A DNA stretch of 64,000 bases, from positions 2,418,001 through 2,482,000 of the forward strand of contig NZ_VFNC01000002.1 in NCBI RefSeq assembly GCF_006715395.1, read 5' to 3'. The position numbers and the translations under genes are program-made. Position 1 is the stretch's first letter, and every line of letters begins with the position of its first letter. This document shows, one piece after another, positions 17,358 through 25,468 of this stretch. This DNA is from Streptomyces sp. SLBN-31. GTDB taxonomy: Bacteria > Actinomycetota > Actinomycetes > Streptomycetales > Streptomycetaceae. Below the pieces are notes generated by a model. That model had not been told where the DNA came from and made no database searches. It saw nothing but the letters and a program-made list of their open reading frames with translations.

Positions 17358-17378
17358 GGAAAGGTAGCTGATGCTTCC

Positions 17379-18155
17379 ATGGGTGTCTCCACCTCGTCCC
17401 CGGAAAAGGGGCCGGAAGGTTCGCAGGGACCGGCAGACGACGCGATCGCCGTCGTCACGGTCGACTTCCCGCCGGTGAACGCCCTTCCGGTACAGGGCTG
17501 GTTCGCCCTGGCCGACGCCGTGCGCACGGCCGGGCGCGATCCGCGGGTGCGGTGCGTGGTGCTCGCGGCCGAGGGACGGGGTTTCAACGCGGGCGTGGAC
17601 ATCAAGGAGATCCAGGCCCGGGGCGCGGGCGCGCTGGCGGGCGCGAACCGGGGCTGCTTCGAGGCGTTCGCGGCGGTCTACGAGTGCGAGGTCCCGGTGG
17701 TGGCGGCCGTGCAGGGGTTCTGCCTGGGCGGCGGCATCGGACTCGTGGGGAACGCGGACGCGATCGTGGCGAGCGAGGACGCCACCTTCGGGCTGCCCGA
17801 GCTTGAGCGGGGCGCCCTGGGCGCCGCCACGCACCTGGCCCGGCTGGTCCCGCAGCACCTGATGCGCGCCCTGTACTACACCTCGCGCACGGCGACCGCC
17901 GCGGAGCTGCACGCGCACGGCTCGGTGTGGCGGGTGGTGCCCCCCGGTGAACTCCGCGACGCGGCACTTGAGTTGGCGCGCGAAATCGCCGCCAAGGACG
18001 GGGAGCTGCTGCGTCTGGCGAAGGCCGCCATCAACGGCATCGACCCCGTCGACGTGCGCCGCAGCTACCGCTTCGAGCAGGGCTTCACGTACGAGGCGAG
18101 CACGGTCGGGGTCGCCGACCGGGTCCGGGACGGGTTCGGCAGGGAGGGCGGCTGA
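17379..18155 (+). CDS. echA20: EchA20-like ring-opening enoyl-CoA hydratase-family hydrolase
   Basis: The 258-residue crotonase-fold protein has the blocks GFNAGVDIKEIQ, NRGCFEAF, GFCLGGGIGLVGN, ASEDATFGLPELERGALG and VPQHLMRALYYTS. From memory these are nearly identical to mycobacterial EchA20, which opens ring D of the bicyclic CoA thioester formed from HIP during steroid catabolism. The oxyanion-hole backbone (GFNAG and GGGIG) is intact. The first ~20 residues are a poorly conserved extension and the ribosome-binding site is weak, so the true start could be slightly later. It begins a four-gene plus-strand unit. Confidence 0.9.
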   Translation: MGVSTSSPEKGPEGSQGPADDAIAVVTVDFPPVNALPVQGWFALADAVRTAGRDPRVRCVVLAAEGRGFNAGVDIKEIQARGAGALAGANRGCFEAFAAVYECEVPVVAAVQGFCLGGGIGLVGNADAIVASEDATFGLPELERGALGAATHLARLVPQHLMRALYYTSRTATAAELHAHGSVWRVVPPGELRDAALELAREIAAKDGELLRLAKAAINGIDPVDVRRSYRFEQGFTYEASTVGVADRVRDGFGREGG

Positions 18156-18971
18156 GTGGGCGACAAGACCATGACCGCGGACGAGGCCGTCGCGCGGCTG
18201 CGTAGCGGCATGACCCTCGGCATCGGCGGCTGGGGTTCGCGCCGCAAACCGATGGCCCTGGTCAGGGCGTTGCTGCGATCCGACGTCAGGGATCTGACGG
18301 TCGTCTCCTACGGCGGCCCCGATGTCGGCATGCTGGCGGCCGCCGGGCGGATACGCAAGCTGGTCGCCGCCTTCGTCACCCTCGACTCCATCCCCCTCGA
18401 ACCGCACTACCGCGCGGCCCGCGAGCGCGGTGCGATCGAACTCATGGAGATCGACGAGGCGATGTTCATGTGGGGGCTGCGCGCGGCGGCGAACCGGCTG
18501 CCCTTCCTGCCGGTGCGGGCCGGACTCGGCTCGGACGTGACGCGGGTCAACCCCGGCCTGCGTACGGTCACTTCGCCCTACGACGACGGGGAGACGTTCG
18601 TGGCGATGCCCGCCCTGCGGCTGGACGCGGCCCTGGTGCACGTCAACCGCGCCGACCGGCTGGGCAACGGACAGTACCTGGGCCCGGACCCGTACTTCGA
18701 CGACCTGTTCTGCGAGGCGGCGGACGAGGCGTACGTGTCGTGCGAGCGAATCGTCGACACCACCGAGCTGACCAAGGAGGCGGCCCTCCAGACGCTGCTG
18801 ATCCGGCGGCACGCGGTCACCGGGGTCGTCGAGGCCCCGGGCGGCGCGCACTTCACGTCCTGCGTGCCCGACTACGGCCGGGACGAGGCCGCGCAACGGG
18901 AGTACGCCACCACATCCTGGCCGGAGTACGCCGACCGCCTGCTCGACCCGCCCGCGAAGGAGGGGTCATGA
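18156..18971 (+). CDS. ipdA: IpdA, alpha subunit of the COCHEA-CoA hydrolase
   Basis: The 271-residue protein is of the type I CoA-transferase alpha-subunit fold (TLGIGGWGSRRKPMALVR, VVSYGGPDVGMLAAAG, MFMWGLRAAANRLPFLP). In mycobacteria and rhodococci IpdAB is not a transferase but hydrolyses the last steroid ring. A GTG start follows the echA20 stop immediately. The stop overlaps ipdB by 4 bases, which fits equimolar subunit synthesis. Identification rests on both sequence blocks and gene order. Confidence 0.88.
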   Translation: MGDKTMTADEAVARLRSGMTLGIGGWGSRRKPMALVRALLRSDVRDLTVVSYGGPDVGMLAAAGRIRKLVAAFVTLDSIPLEPHYRAARERGAIELMEIDEAMFMWGLRAAANRLPFLPVRAGLGSDVTRVNPGLRTVTSPYDDGETFVAMPALRLDAALVHVNRADRLGNGQYLGPDPYFDDLFCEAADEAYVSCERIVDTTELTKEAALQTLLIRRHAVTGVVEAPGGAHFTSCVPDYGRDEAAQREYATTSWPEYADRLLDPPAKEGS

Positions 18972-19699
18972 CCGTCACCCGTGCCGAGTACTGCGTCATC
19001 GCGTGCGCCGAGGCCTGGCGGGGCGACGGCGAGGTGCTGGCCAGTCCGATGGGCCTGATCCCCGCCCTCGGCGCCCGGCTGGCCCGGCTCATCTTCGCGC
19101 CGGACCTGCTGCTGACCGACGGCGAGGCGACGCTGGTCCGCCCGGACGGGACGCCGGAGGGCTGGCTGCCGTACCGGCGGCATCTGGAGTTCGTCACCGG
19201 CGGCCGGCGGCACGTGATGATGGGCGCGAGCCAGATCGACCGGTTCGGCAACCAGAACATCTCCTGCATCGGCGACTGGGAGCGGCCCAAGCGGCAGCTG
19301 CTGGGGGTACGGGGAGCGCCGGTGAACACCCTGAACAACCCGACCAGTTACTGGATCCCCCGGCATTCGCGCCGGGTCTTCGTCGAGAGGGTCGACATGG
19401 TGTGCGGGGTCGGGTACGACCGCGCGGGCGGCGCGCGTTTCCACCGGATCCCGCGTGTCGTGTCCGACCTGGGCGTCTTCGACTTCGCGACCCCGGACCA
19501 CTCGATGCGGCTGGCCTCGCTGCACCCGGGGGTCACGGTGGCGGAGGTCAGGGAGGCGACCTCGTTCGACCTGGCCGTCCCGGACGATGTGCCGCCCACG
19601 CGCGAGCCCACCGCGGAGGAACTGCGGCTGGTCCGCGAGGTGCTCGACCCGGCGAACGCCCGTGCCAGGGAGGTCGCCCAGCCATGGACACGGCGCTGA
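18968..19699 (+). CDS. ipdB: IpdB, beta subunit of the COCHEA-CoA hydrolase
   Basis: A 243-residue CoA-transferase beta-subunit-like protein (LIPALGARLARLIFAPDLLLTDGEA, HVMMGASQIDRFGNQN, TLNNPTSYWIPRHS). It pairs with IpdA to cleave the remaining carbocycle of steroid ring C/D intermediates. Its ATG overlaps the ipdA stop. The C-terminus overlaps ipdC by 16 bases. Confidence 0.88.
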   Translation: MTVTRAEYCVIACAEAWRGDGEVLASPMGLIPALGARLARLIFAPDLLLTDGEATLVRPDGTPEGWLPYRRHLEFVTGGRRHVMMGASQIDRFGNQNISCIGDWERPKRQLLGVRGAPVNTLNNPTSYWIPRHSRRVFVERVDMVCGVGYDRAGGARFHRIPRVVSDLGVFDFATPDHSMRLASLHPGVTVAEVREATSFDLAVPDDVPPTREPTAEELRLVREVLDPANARAREVAQPWTRR

Positions 19700-20733
19700 C
19701 CCGGCTGGTCGGAATCCGGCATCCGATCGTGCAGACCGGCATGGGCTGGGTGGCCGGCCCCCGGCTGGTCGCCGCGACGGCGAACGCGGGCGCGCTGGGC
19801 ATCCTGGCCTCCGCGACCATGACCGTCGACCGGCTGCGAGAGGCGGTGCGCGAGGTCCGCTCCCGGACCGACGCGCCGTTCGGGGTCAACCTGCGCGCCG
19901 ACGCGGCGGACGCGGGCGACCGGGTCCGCGTCATGATCGAGGAGGGCGTCCGGGTCGCCTCCTTCGCGCTCGCGCCCTCCCCCGGACTGATCGCCGAGCT
20001 CAAGGAGGCGGGCGTCGTCGTCATCCCCTCCATCGGTGCCCGGCGGCACGCGGAGAAGGTCGCCGCCTGGGGCGCGGACGCCGTCATCGTGCAGGGCGGC
20101 GAGGGCGGCGGGCACACCGGCGAGGTGGCGACGACGGTGCTGCTGCCGCAAGTGGTGGACGCGGTGCGGATACCGGTCGTGGCCGCGGGGGGCTTCTTCG
20201 ACGGGCGGGGGCTGGTCGCGGCACTGGCGTACGGGGCGGCGGGGGTCGCGATGGGCACGCGGTTCCTGCTCACCTCCGACTCGACCGTCCCCGACGGGGT
20301 GAAGGCGCGGTATCTGGCGGCGGACGTCAGGGACGTCACCGTGACCAGGGCCGTGGACGGGCTGCCGCACCGGATGCTGCGCACGGACCTGGTAGGCGCG
20401 CTGGAGGACGCCGGGCGCGCGCGGGCGCTGTTCCACGCCGTGCGCCGGGCGGCCGGCTTCCGGAAGCTGTCCGGGCTGACCTGGCGGCACATGGTGCGCG
20501 ACGGGCTCGCCCTGAAGCACGGCAAGGAACTGTCCTGGAGTCAGGTGCTGCTCGCCGCGAACACACCGATGCTGCTGAAGGCGGCGATGGTGGACGGCCG
20601 TACGGACCTGGGGGTGATGGCGGCCGGGCAGGTCGCCGGGGTGATCGACGACCTGCCGTCGTGCGCCGAGCTGGTGGAGCGGATCATGAAGGAGGCGGAG
20701 GAGGTACGGGAGCGGCTCACAGCCTCTCGATGA
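19684..20733 (+). CDS. ipdC: IpdC-like flavin-dependent oxidoreductase (nitronate monooxygenase fold)
   Basis: The 349-residue TIM-barrel protein has the FMN-binding blocks of the 2-nitropropane dioxygenase family (PIVQTGMGWVAGP, FGVNLRAD, VIVQGGEGGGHTG, VVAAGGFFDGRG, AGVAMGTRFL). In the KstR2 regulon IpdC works on the hydroxylated indanone-CoA intermediate rather than on nitronates. A true nitronate monooxygenase is unlikely given its position after ipdAB. It overlaps the convergent fadA6 by 17 bases. Confidence 0.85.
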   Translation: MDTALTRLVGIRHPIVQTGMGWVAGPRLVAATANAGALGILASATMTVDRLREAVREVRSRTDAPFGVNLRADAADAGDRVRVMIEEGVRVASFALAPSPGLIAELKEAGVVVIPSIGARRHAEKVAAWGADAVIVQGGEGGGHTGEVATTVLLPQVVDAVRIPVVAAGGFFDGRGLVAALAYGAAGVAMGTRFLLTSDSTVPDGVKARYLAADVRDVTVTRAVDGLPHRMLRTDLVGALEDAGRARALFHAVRRAAGFRKLSGLTWRHMVRDGLALKHGKELSWSQVLLAANTPMLLKAAMVDGRTDLGVMAAGQVAGVIDDLPSCAELVERIMKEAEEVRERLTASR

Positions 20734-21874
20734 TCGTCACGTTGGCCTGCCCGCCGCCCTCGCACATGGTCTGCAGCCCGAACCGGCCGCCGGTGCGCTC
20801 CAGTTCGTGCAGCAGGGTCGTCATGAGCCGGGTGCCGGTCGCGCCGAGGGGGTGACCGAGGGAGATCGCGCCGCCGTTGACGTTGACCTTGTCCGGGTCG
20901 GCTCCGGTCTCCTTCAGCCAGGCCAGGACGACCGGGGCGAAAGCCTCGTTGATCTCGACGAGGTCGATGTCGTCGATGGTCATGCCGCTCTTCTTCAGGG
21001 CGTGGGCGGTCGCCGGTATCGGCGCGGAGAGCATGCGGATCGGGTCCTCGCCGCGCACGGAGAGGTGGTGCACGCGCGCGCGTGGCGTGAGTCCGTGCTC
21101 GCGCACCGCCCGCTCCGAGGCCAGCAGCATGGCCGCGGCCCCGTCGGAGACCTGGGAGGAGCAGGCGGCGGTGATGGTGCCGCCGTCGAGGACCGGTTTC
21201 AGCCCGGCCATCTTCTCCAGCGAGGTGTCCCGGCGCGGCCCCTCGTCGACGGCGGTCTCGCCGTAGGGGACGATCTCCCGCTCGAACCTCCCCTCGTCGA
21301 TGGCGCGCAGCGCCCGCCGGTGCGAGCGCAGGGCGAACTCCTCCTGGTCACGCCGGGTGATCCCCCACTTCCCGGCGATCATCTCGGCGCCCACGAACTG
21401 GTTGACGGGCTGGTCCCCGTACCGCGCCCGCCAGCCCTCGCTGCCGGCGAAGGGGCCCTGCGTGAGCCCGAGCGGCTCGGCGGCCTGCCGGGTGGCGAAG
21501 GCGATGGGGATCATCGACATGTTCTGCACCCCGCCCGCGACCACCAGGTCCTGGGTGCCGGACAGCACGCCCTGCGCGGCGAAGTGCACGGCCTGCTGCG
21601 AGGAGCCGCACTGCCGGTCGACGGTCACGCCCGGCACCTCCTCGGGCAGCCCGGCCGCCAGCCAGCAGGTCCGCGCGATGTCCCCGGCCTGCGGCCCGAC
21701 CGCGTCCAGACAGCCGAGGACGACGTCCTCGACGGCGGCCGGGTCCACGCCCGCCCGTGTCACCAGTTCCTTGAGCACGTGCGCGCCGAGATCGGCCGGG
21801 TGGACCCCGCTCAGCCCACCTCCGCGCCGCCCCACGGGCGTTCGGACCGCTTCGACGATGTAGGCCTCGGCCAT
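20717..21874 (-). CDS. fadA6: thiolase FadA6-like
   Basis: The 385-residue acetyl-CoA acyltransferase has the nucleophilic Cys in VDRQCGSSQQA, the NEAFAP and GGAISLGHPLGATG motifs, and the C-terminal Cys/His pair around MCEGGGQ. It would perform thiolytic cleavage of beta-ketoacyl-CoA products of steroid C/D-ring opening. GGGGAG lies 5 bases before the ATG at 21874. It is downstream of kstR2 in the same minus-strand unit, as in mycobacteria. Confidence 0.9.
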   Translation of the reverse strand: MAEAYIVEAVRTPVGRRGGGLSGVHPADLGAHVLKELVTRAGVDPAAVEDVVLGCLDAVGPQAGDIARTCWLAAGLPEEVPGVTVDRQCGSSQQAVHFAAQGVLSGTQDLVVAGGVQNMSMIPIAFATRQAAEPLGLTQGPFAGSEGWRARYGDQPVNQFVGAEMIAGKWGITRRDQEEFALRSHRRALRAIDEGRFEREIVPYGETAVDEGPRRDTSLEKMAGLKPVLDGGTITAACSSQVSDGAAAMLLASERAVREHGLTPRARVHHLSVRGEDPIRMLSAPIPATAHALKKSGMTIDDIDLVEINEAFAPVVLAWLKETGADPDKVNVNGGAISLGHPLGATGTRLMTTLLHELERTGGRFGLQTMCEGGGQANVTIIERL

Positions 21875-21891
21875 GGCGACTCCCCACTCGG

Positions 21892-22503
21892 TCAAGTGCG
21901 TACGGCGATCCCGTCCAGCACCATCGACAGGTACTGCCGGGCGATCTCCTCCGGGCTGTGCTGTCCGCCCGGCCGGTACCAGGACGCGGCCACCCACACG
22001 GTGTCGCGCACGAACCGGTAGGTCAGGCGGACGTCCAGGTCGGCCCGGAACACCCGGGCGGCGACTCCGCGTTCCAGCGTGGACAGCCACGCCTTCTCGA
22101 ACCTGCGCTGCGACTCGGCGAGGAACGCGAACCGCTCCTGCGCCACCAGCTGCCGGCTCTCCTTCTGGTAGATCGCGACCGCGGCGCGATGCCGGTCGAT
22201 CTCCCGGAACGACTCCGTGACCAGGGCCTCCAGCGTCTCCCGCGGCCCCGACCCGGCTTCGAGGACGGCGTCGTAGCCGGCCCACAGCTCGTCGAGGAAG
22301 GTGCGCAGGATCTCCTCCAGCATCGATTCCTTGGAGTCGAAGTGGTAGTAGAGGCTGCCCGCGAGCATGCCCGCGTGGTCGGCGATCTTGCGTACGGTCG
22401 TGGCGTTGTACCCCTGTTCGGCGAACACCTCGGCGGCGGTGACGAGGAGTTCGCGGCGCCGCTCGGGGGCGGCGGTCACCTGGGGCTTCTTCTTGGTCGG
22501 CAC
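21892..22503 (-). CDS. kstR2: TetR-family repressor KstR2-like
   Basis: The 203-residue protein has an N-terminal TetR helix-turn-helix (LLVTAAEVFAEQGYNATTVR then ADHAGMLAGSLYYHFDSKE) and a helical ligand domain (YQKESRQLVAQERF). Mycobacterial KstR2 is of the same size and represses its regulon until HIP-CoA binds. The gene lies between ipdF and fadA6 in one unit started from operator 2, so autoregulation is expected. Assignment to KstR2 rests on context plus the two matching operators. Confidence 0.87.
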   Translation of the reverse strand: MPTKKKPQVTAAPERRRELLVTAAEVFAEQGYNATTVRKIADHAGMLAGSLYYHFDSKESMLEEILRTFLDELWAGYDAVLEAGSGPRETLEALVTESFREIDRHRAAVAIYQKESRQLVAQERFAFLAESQRRFEKAWLSTLERGVAARVFRADLDVRLTYRFVRDTVWVAASWYRPGGQHSPEEIARQYLSMVLDGIAVRT

Positions 22504-22518
22504 GGGTACATTCTCGTC

Positions 22519-23310
22519 CTAGGCGTGCTGGCTGCTGACGGCGACGACCTCGCCGGTCATGTACGAGGAGTAGCCGGACGCCAGGAACACGATCACGTTG
22601 GCCACCTCCCAGGGCTCGGCGTACCGCCCGAAGGCCTCGCGTGCGGTCAGCTCCCCCAGCAGCTCGGGCGTCGTCACCTTCACCAGGTGCGGGTGCATGG
22701 CGAGGCTCGGCGAGACCGCGTTGACCCGTACCCCGTACTCGGCGGCCTCGATCGCCGCGCACCGGGTCAGCGCCATCACCCCGGCCTTCGCGGCGGCGTA
22801 GTGCGCCTGACCGGCCTGGGCGCGCCAGCCCACGACGGAGGCGTTGTTGACGACGACCCCGCCCGCGCCCTGCTCGCGCAGGATCCGCAATGCGGCCCGG
22901 GTGCACCGGAAGGTGCCGTTCAGGGTCACGTCCAGCACCCTCGACCACTGCTCGTCGGTCATGTCGACGAGGCTCGAAGTGCCGCCCAGACCGGCGTTGT
23001 TGACGAGGACGTCCAGCCGTCCGTGCCGGCGCACGGCGGTGTCGAACAGCGCTCTTACCTGCGTCTCGTCGGTCACGTCGCACACCGCCGCGTCGACCGC
23101 CCGCGCCCCGAACTCCCCGGCCAGCTCGGCCTCGTACTCCTTCAGCCGGCGTCCGTGCGCGTCGCTGATCAGCACGCGCGCGCCCTCCTCCAGGAAGCGC
23201 CGCGCGGTCGCGCCGCCGATGCCCGCGCCCGCCGCGGCGGTGATGACGGCGGTGCGGCCCGTCAGCAGCCCGTGCCCGGGCACGTAGGCCGGAGTCTCGA
23301 CCGTTGTCAT
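22519..23310 (-). CDS. ipdF: IpdF-like short-chain dehydrogenase
   Basis: The 263-residue SDR has the variant cofactor motif TAAAGAGIGGATAR, LVNNAGLGG, a catalytic Tyr/Lys pair in YAAAKAG, and an N-terminal extension typical of Rv3559c/IpdF. IpdF oxidises the 5-hydroxy indanone-CoA intermediate. It is the first gene of the minus-strand unit with kstR2 and fadA6 and starts 16 bases from operator 2. The kstR2 start lies 15 bases beyond its stop. Confidence 0.87.
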   Translation of the reverse strand: MTTVETPAYVPGHGLLTGRTAVITAAAGAGIGGATARRFLEEGARVLISDAHGRRLKEYEAELAGEFGARAVDAAVCDVTDETQVRALFDTAVRRHGRLDVLVNNAGLGGTSSLVDMTDEQWSRVLDVTLNGTFRCTRAALRILREQGAGGVVVNNASVVGWRAQAGQAHYAAAKAGVMALTRCAAIEAAEYGVRVNAVSPSLAMHPHLVKVTTPELLGELTAREAFGRYAEPWEVANVIVFLASGYSSYMTGEVVAVSSQHA

Positions 23311-23326
23311 GGGGCCACGCTAATCT

Positions 23327-23340
23327 ACCAAATGCTTGTT
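23327..23340. promoter_or_regulatory. KstR2-like operator 2 (divergent promoter)
   Basis: ACCAAATGCTTGTT differs from the KstR2 consensus AnCAAGnnCTTGnT at one position only. It lies between the divergent ipdF and acyl-CoA dehydrogenase starts, mirroring operator 1. Confidence 0.78.
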
Positions 23341-23351
23341 AGGGAAGGAGC

Positions 23352-24500
23352 GTGACGACCGTGGACCTCACCGCTTCGCCTGCCGAGGAGGCCTTCCGCG
23401 CCGAGGCCCGGGGCTGGCTCGCGGCCCATGTGCCGCGCGAGCCGCTGCCGTCCCTGGAGACGGCGGAGGGCTTCGCGGCCCATCGCGCCTGGGAGGCCGA
23501 ACTGGCCGCGGACCGCTGGTCGGTAGTCCACTGGCCGGTGGAGTACGGCGGACGGGACGCGGGCCTGATGCGCTGGCTGGCCTTCGAGGAGGAGTACTGG
23601 GCCTCGGGCGCGCCCGGACGGGTCGGCCAGAACGGCGTCAGCCTGCTCGCGCCCACCCTCTTCGACCACGGCACACCCGAGCAGCGGGCCCGGGTGCTGC
23701 CGCCGATGGCCACCGGTGAGGTGGTGTGGGCGCAGGCGTGGTCGGAGCCGGAGGCGGGCTCGGACCTGGCCTCCTTGAGGTCCCGGGCCGTGCGGGTGGA
23801 CGGCGGGTGGCGCCTGAGCGGGCAGAAGACGTGGTCCTCGCGGGCCGCCTTCGCCGACCGTGCCTTCGGGCTGTTCCGCAGCGCCCCGGACGCCCCGAAG
23901 CCGCACCAGGGCCTGACGTACCTGATGTTCGACCTGCGGGCCCCCGGGGTCACCGTCCGCCCGATCGGACGGCTCGACGGGAAACCGGCCTTCGCGGAGC
24001 TGTTCCTGGACGGGGTGTTCGTGCCCGACGAGGACGTGATCGGGGCGCCCGGCGAGGGCTGGCGGATCGCGATGTCGACGGCGGGCAACGAACGGGGGCT
24101 GATGCTGCGCTCCCCCGGCCGCTTCCTCGCCGCGGCGCACCGGCTGCACACGCTCTGGAAGGAGCGGGGCAGCCCGGAGGAGACCCGCGCGCGCGTGGCC
24201 GACGCCCTGATCGGCGCCCGCGCCTACCAGCTCTTCACCCACGCGGCGGCCACCCACTTCCTGGAGGGCGCCTCCCTCGGGGCGGAGTCCAGCATGAACA
24301 AGGTGTTCTGGTCCGAGTACGACATCGCGCTGCACGAGACGGCGCTCGATCTGCTGGGCGAGGAGGGCGAGTCGGCGGACACCGCCTGGTCCGAGGGGTA
24401 CGTCTTCGCCCTCGCCGGCCCGATCTACGCGGGCACGAACGAGATCCAGCGCGACATCGTCGCCGAACGCCTGCTGGGCCTGCCGAAGGGACGCCGGTGA
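23352..24500 (+). CDS. acyl-CoA dehydrogenase (FadE30-like position in the KstR2 cluster)
   Basis: The 382-residue flavoprotein has the acyl-CoA dehydrogenase blocks WAQAWSEPEAGSDLA and GQKTWSSRAAFAD and the C-terminal YAGTNEIQRDIVAERLLG. The usual catalytic Glu position of the YEG motif is Ala here, so the base either lies elsewhere or is supplied in a heteromeric complex. By position it matches fadE30, next to ipdF. A GTG at 23352 is the annotated start. A second GTG at 23361 has the better-spaced GGAG and would remove three residues. It is coupled to the next dehydrogenase by a TGATG overlap. Confidence 0.87.
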   Translation: MTTVDLTASPAEEAFRAEARGWLAAHVPREPLPSLETAEGFAAHRAWEAELAADRWSVVHWPVEYGGRDAGLMRWLAFEEEYWASGAPGRVGQNGVSLLAPTLFDHGTPEQRARVLPPMATGEVVWAQAWSEPEAGSDLASLRSRAVRVDGGWRLSGQKTWSSRAAFADRAFGLFRSAPDAPKPHQGLTYLMFDLRAPGVTVRPIGRLDGKPAFAELFLDGVFVPDEDVIGAPGEGWRIAMSTAGNERGLMLRSPGRFLAAAHRLHTLWKERGSPEETRARVADALIGARAYQLFTHAAATHFLEGASLGAESSMNKVFWSEYDIALHETALDLLGEEGESADTAWSEGYVFALAGPIYAGTNEIQRDIVAERLLGLPKGRR

Positions 24501-25468
24501 TGCGCTTCCTCCTCGACGCCGAGCAACGCGCCTTCGCCGGGTCCCTGGACGCCATACTGTCGGCGGCGGACACGCCGTCGGTGGTACGGCACTGGAGCCG
24601 CGGCGAGCACGGAAGCGGACGCGCGCTGTGGCGCCGGGTCGCCGACGCGGGCGTGTTCGGGCTCGCGGTTCCCGAGGAGCACGGCGGGCTCGGCCTGCGG
24701 CCCGTCGAACTGGTCGTCGCCTTCGTGGAGTTGGGCCGGCACGCGGTGCCGGGCCCGCTGGTGGAGACCGTCGCGGCGGCCGTGCTGCTGGCCGGTCCGG
24801 AGGACACCGGTCCCGTCAAGCGTCTGCTCCCCGCGCTGGCCTCCGGGGAGGCGATGGCGACGGTGGCACAGGAGGGGTCGTACGCCCTGGACGGTGACGT
24901 GGCGGACACCCGCCTGGTCCTGGCGTCCGACGGTCTGCGTCTCGCCCCCGGTCACGGCCCGGTCCGCCGCTCCCTCGACCCCGCCCGCCGCCTCACCCCT
25001 CTGACGACGGGCGGTGAACTCCTCACCGACGGTCCTCCGCTCGGCCCGGCCCTCGTCCACGCCCGCCTGGCCACCGCCGCCCAGGCCCTCGGGGTCGGTC
25101 TCGCCCTCCTCGACCGGACCGTGGCATACGTCCGGCAGCGCACCCAGTTCGGCGTCCCCGTCGGCTCCTTCCAGGCCGTCAAGCACCGGCTGGCGGACGC
25201 GAAGATCGCGCTGGAGTTCGCGCGCCCCCTGCTGTTCGGGGCCGCGCTCACCCTGGAGCCGGCCGACGTCGCCGCCGCCAAGGTCGGCGCGTGCGAGGCG
25301 GCGTACGCCACCGCCCGGACGGCCCTCCAGCTGCACGGCGCGATCGGGTACACCGCCGAGTACGACCTGTCCCTGTGGCTGACCAAGGCCCGCGCACTGC
25401 GCACCGCATGGGGCGGCCCGCGGGAGTGCCGGGACCTGGTCGTCAGTGGTGGTGGTCGCCGCTGGTGA
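24500..25468 (+). CDS. acyl-CoA dehydrogenase, short partner subunit
   Basis: The 322-residue protein is shorter than a typical acyl-CoA dehydrogenase (~380). It has the N-terminal helical domain (FGLAVPEEHGGLGLRPVELV), a degenerate middle domain, and the flavin-contacting C-terminal part (RTQFGVPVGSFQAVKHRLAD, LHGAIGYTAEYDLS). This form is typical of the small subunits of heteromeric steroid dehydrogenases (FadE33-like). The start overlaps the preceding stop, supporting an alpha-beta complex. The end overlaps the convergent qcrB-like gene by 26 bases. Confidence 0.85.
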   Translation: MRFLLDAEQRAFAGSLDAILSAADTPSVVRHWSRGEHGSGRALWRRVADAGVFGLAVPEEHGGLGLRPVELVVAFVELGRHAVPGPLVETVAAAVLLAGPEDTGPVKRLLPALASGEAMATVAQEGSYALDGDVADTRLVLASDGLRLAPGHGPVRRSLDPARRLTPLTTGGELLTDGPPLGPALVHARLATAAQALGVGLALLDRTVAYVRQRTQFGVPVGSFQAVKHRLADAKIALEFARPLLFGAALTLEPADVAAAKVGACEAAYATARTALQLHGAIGYTAEYDLSLWLTKARALRTAWGGPRECRDLVVSGGGRRW

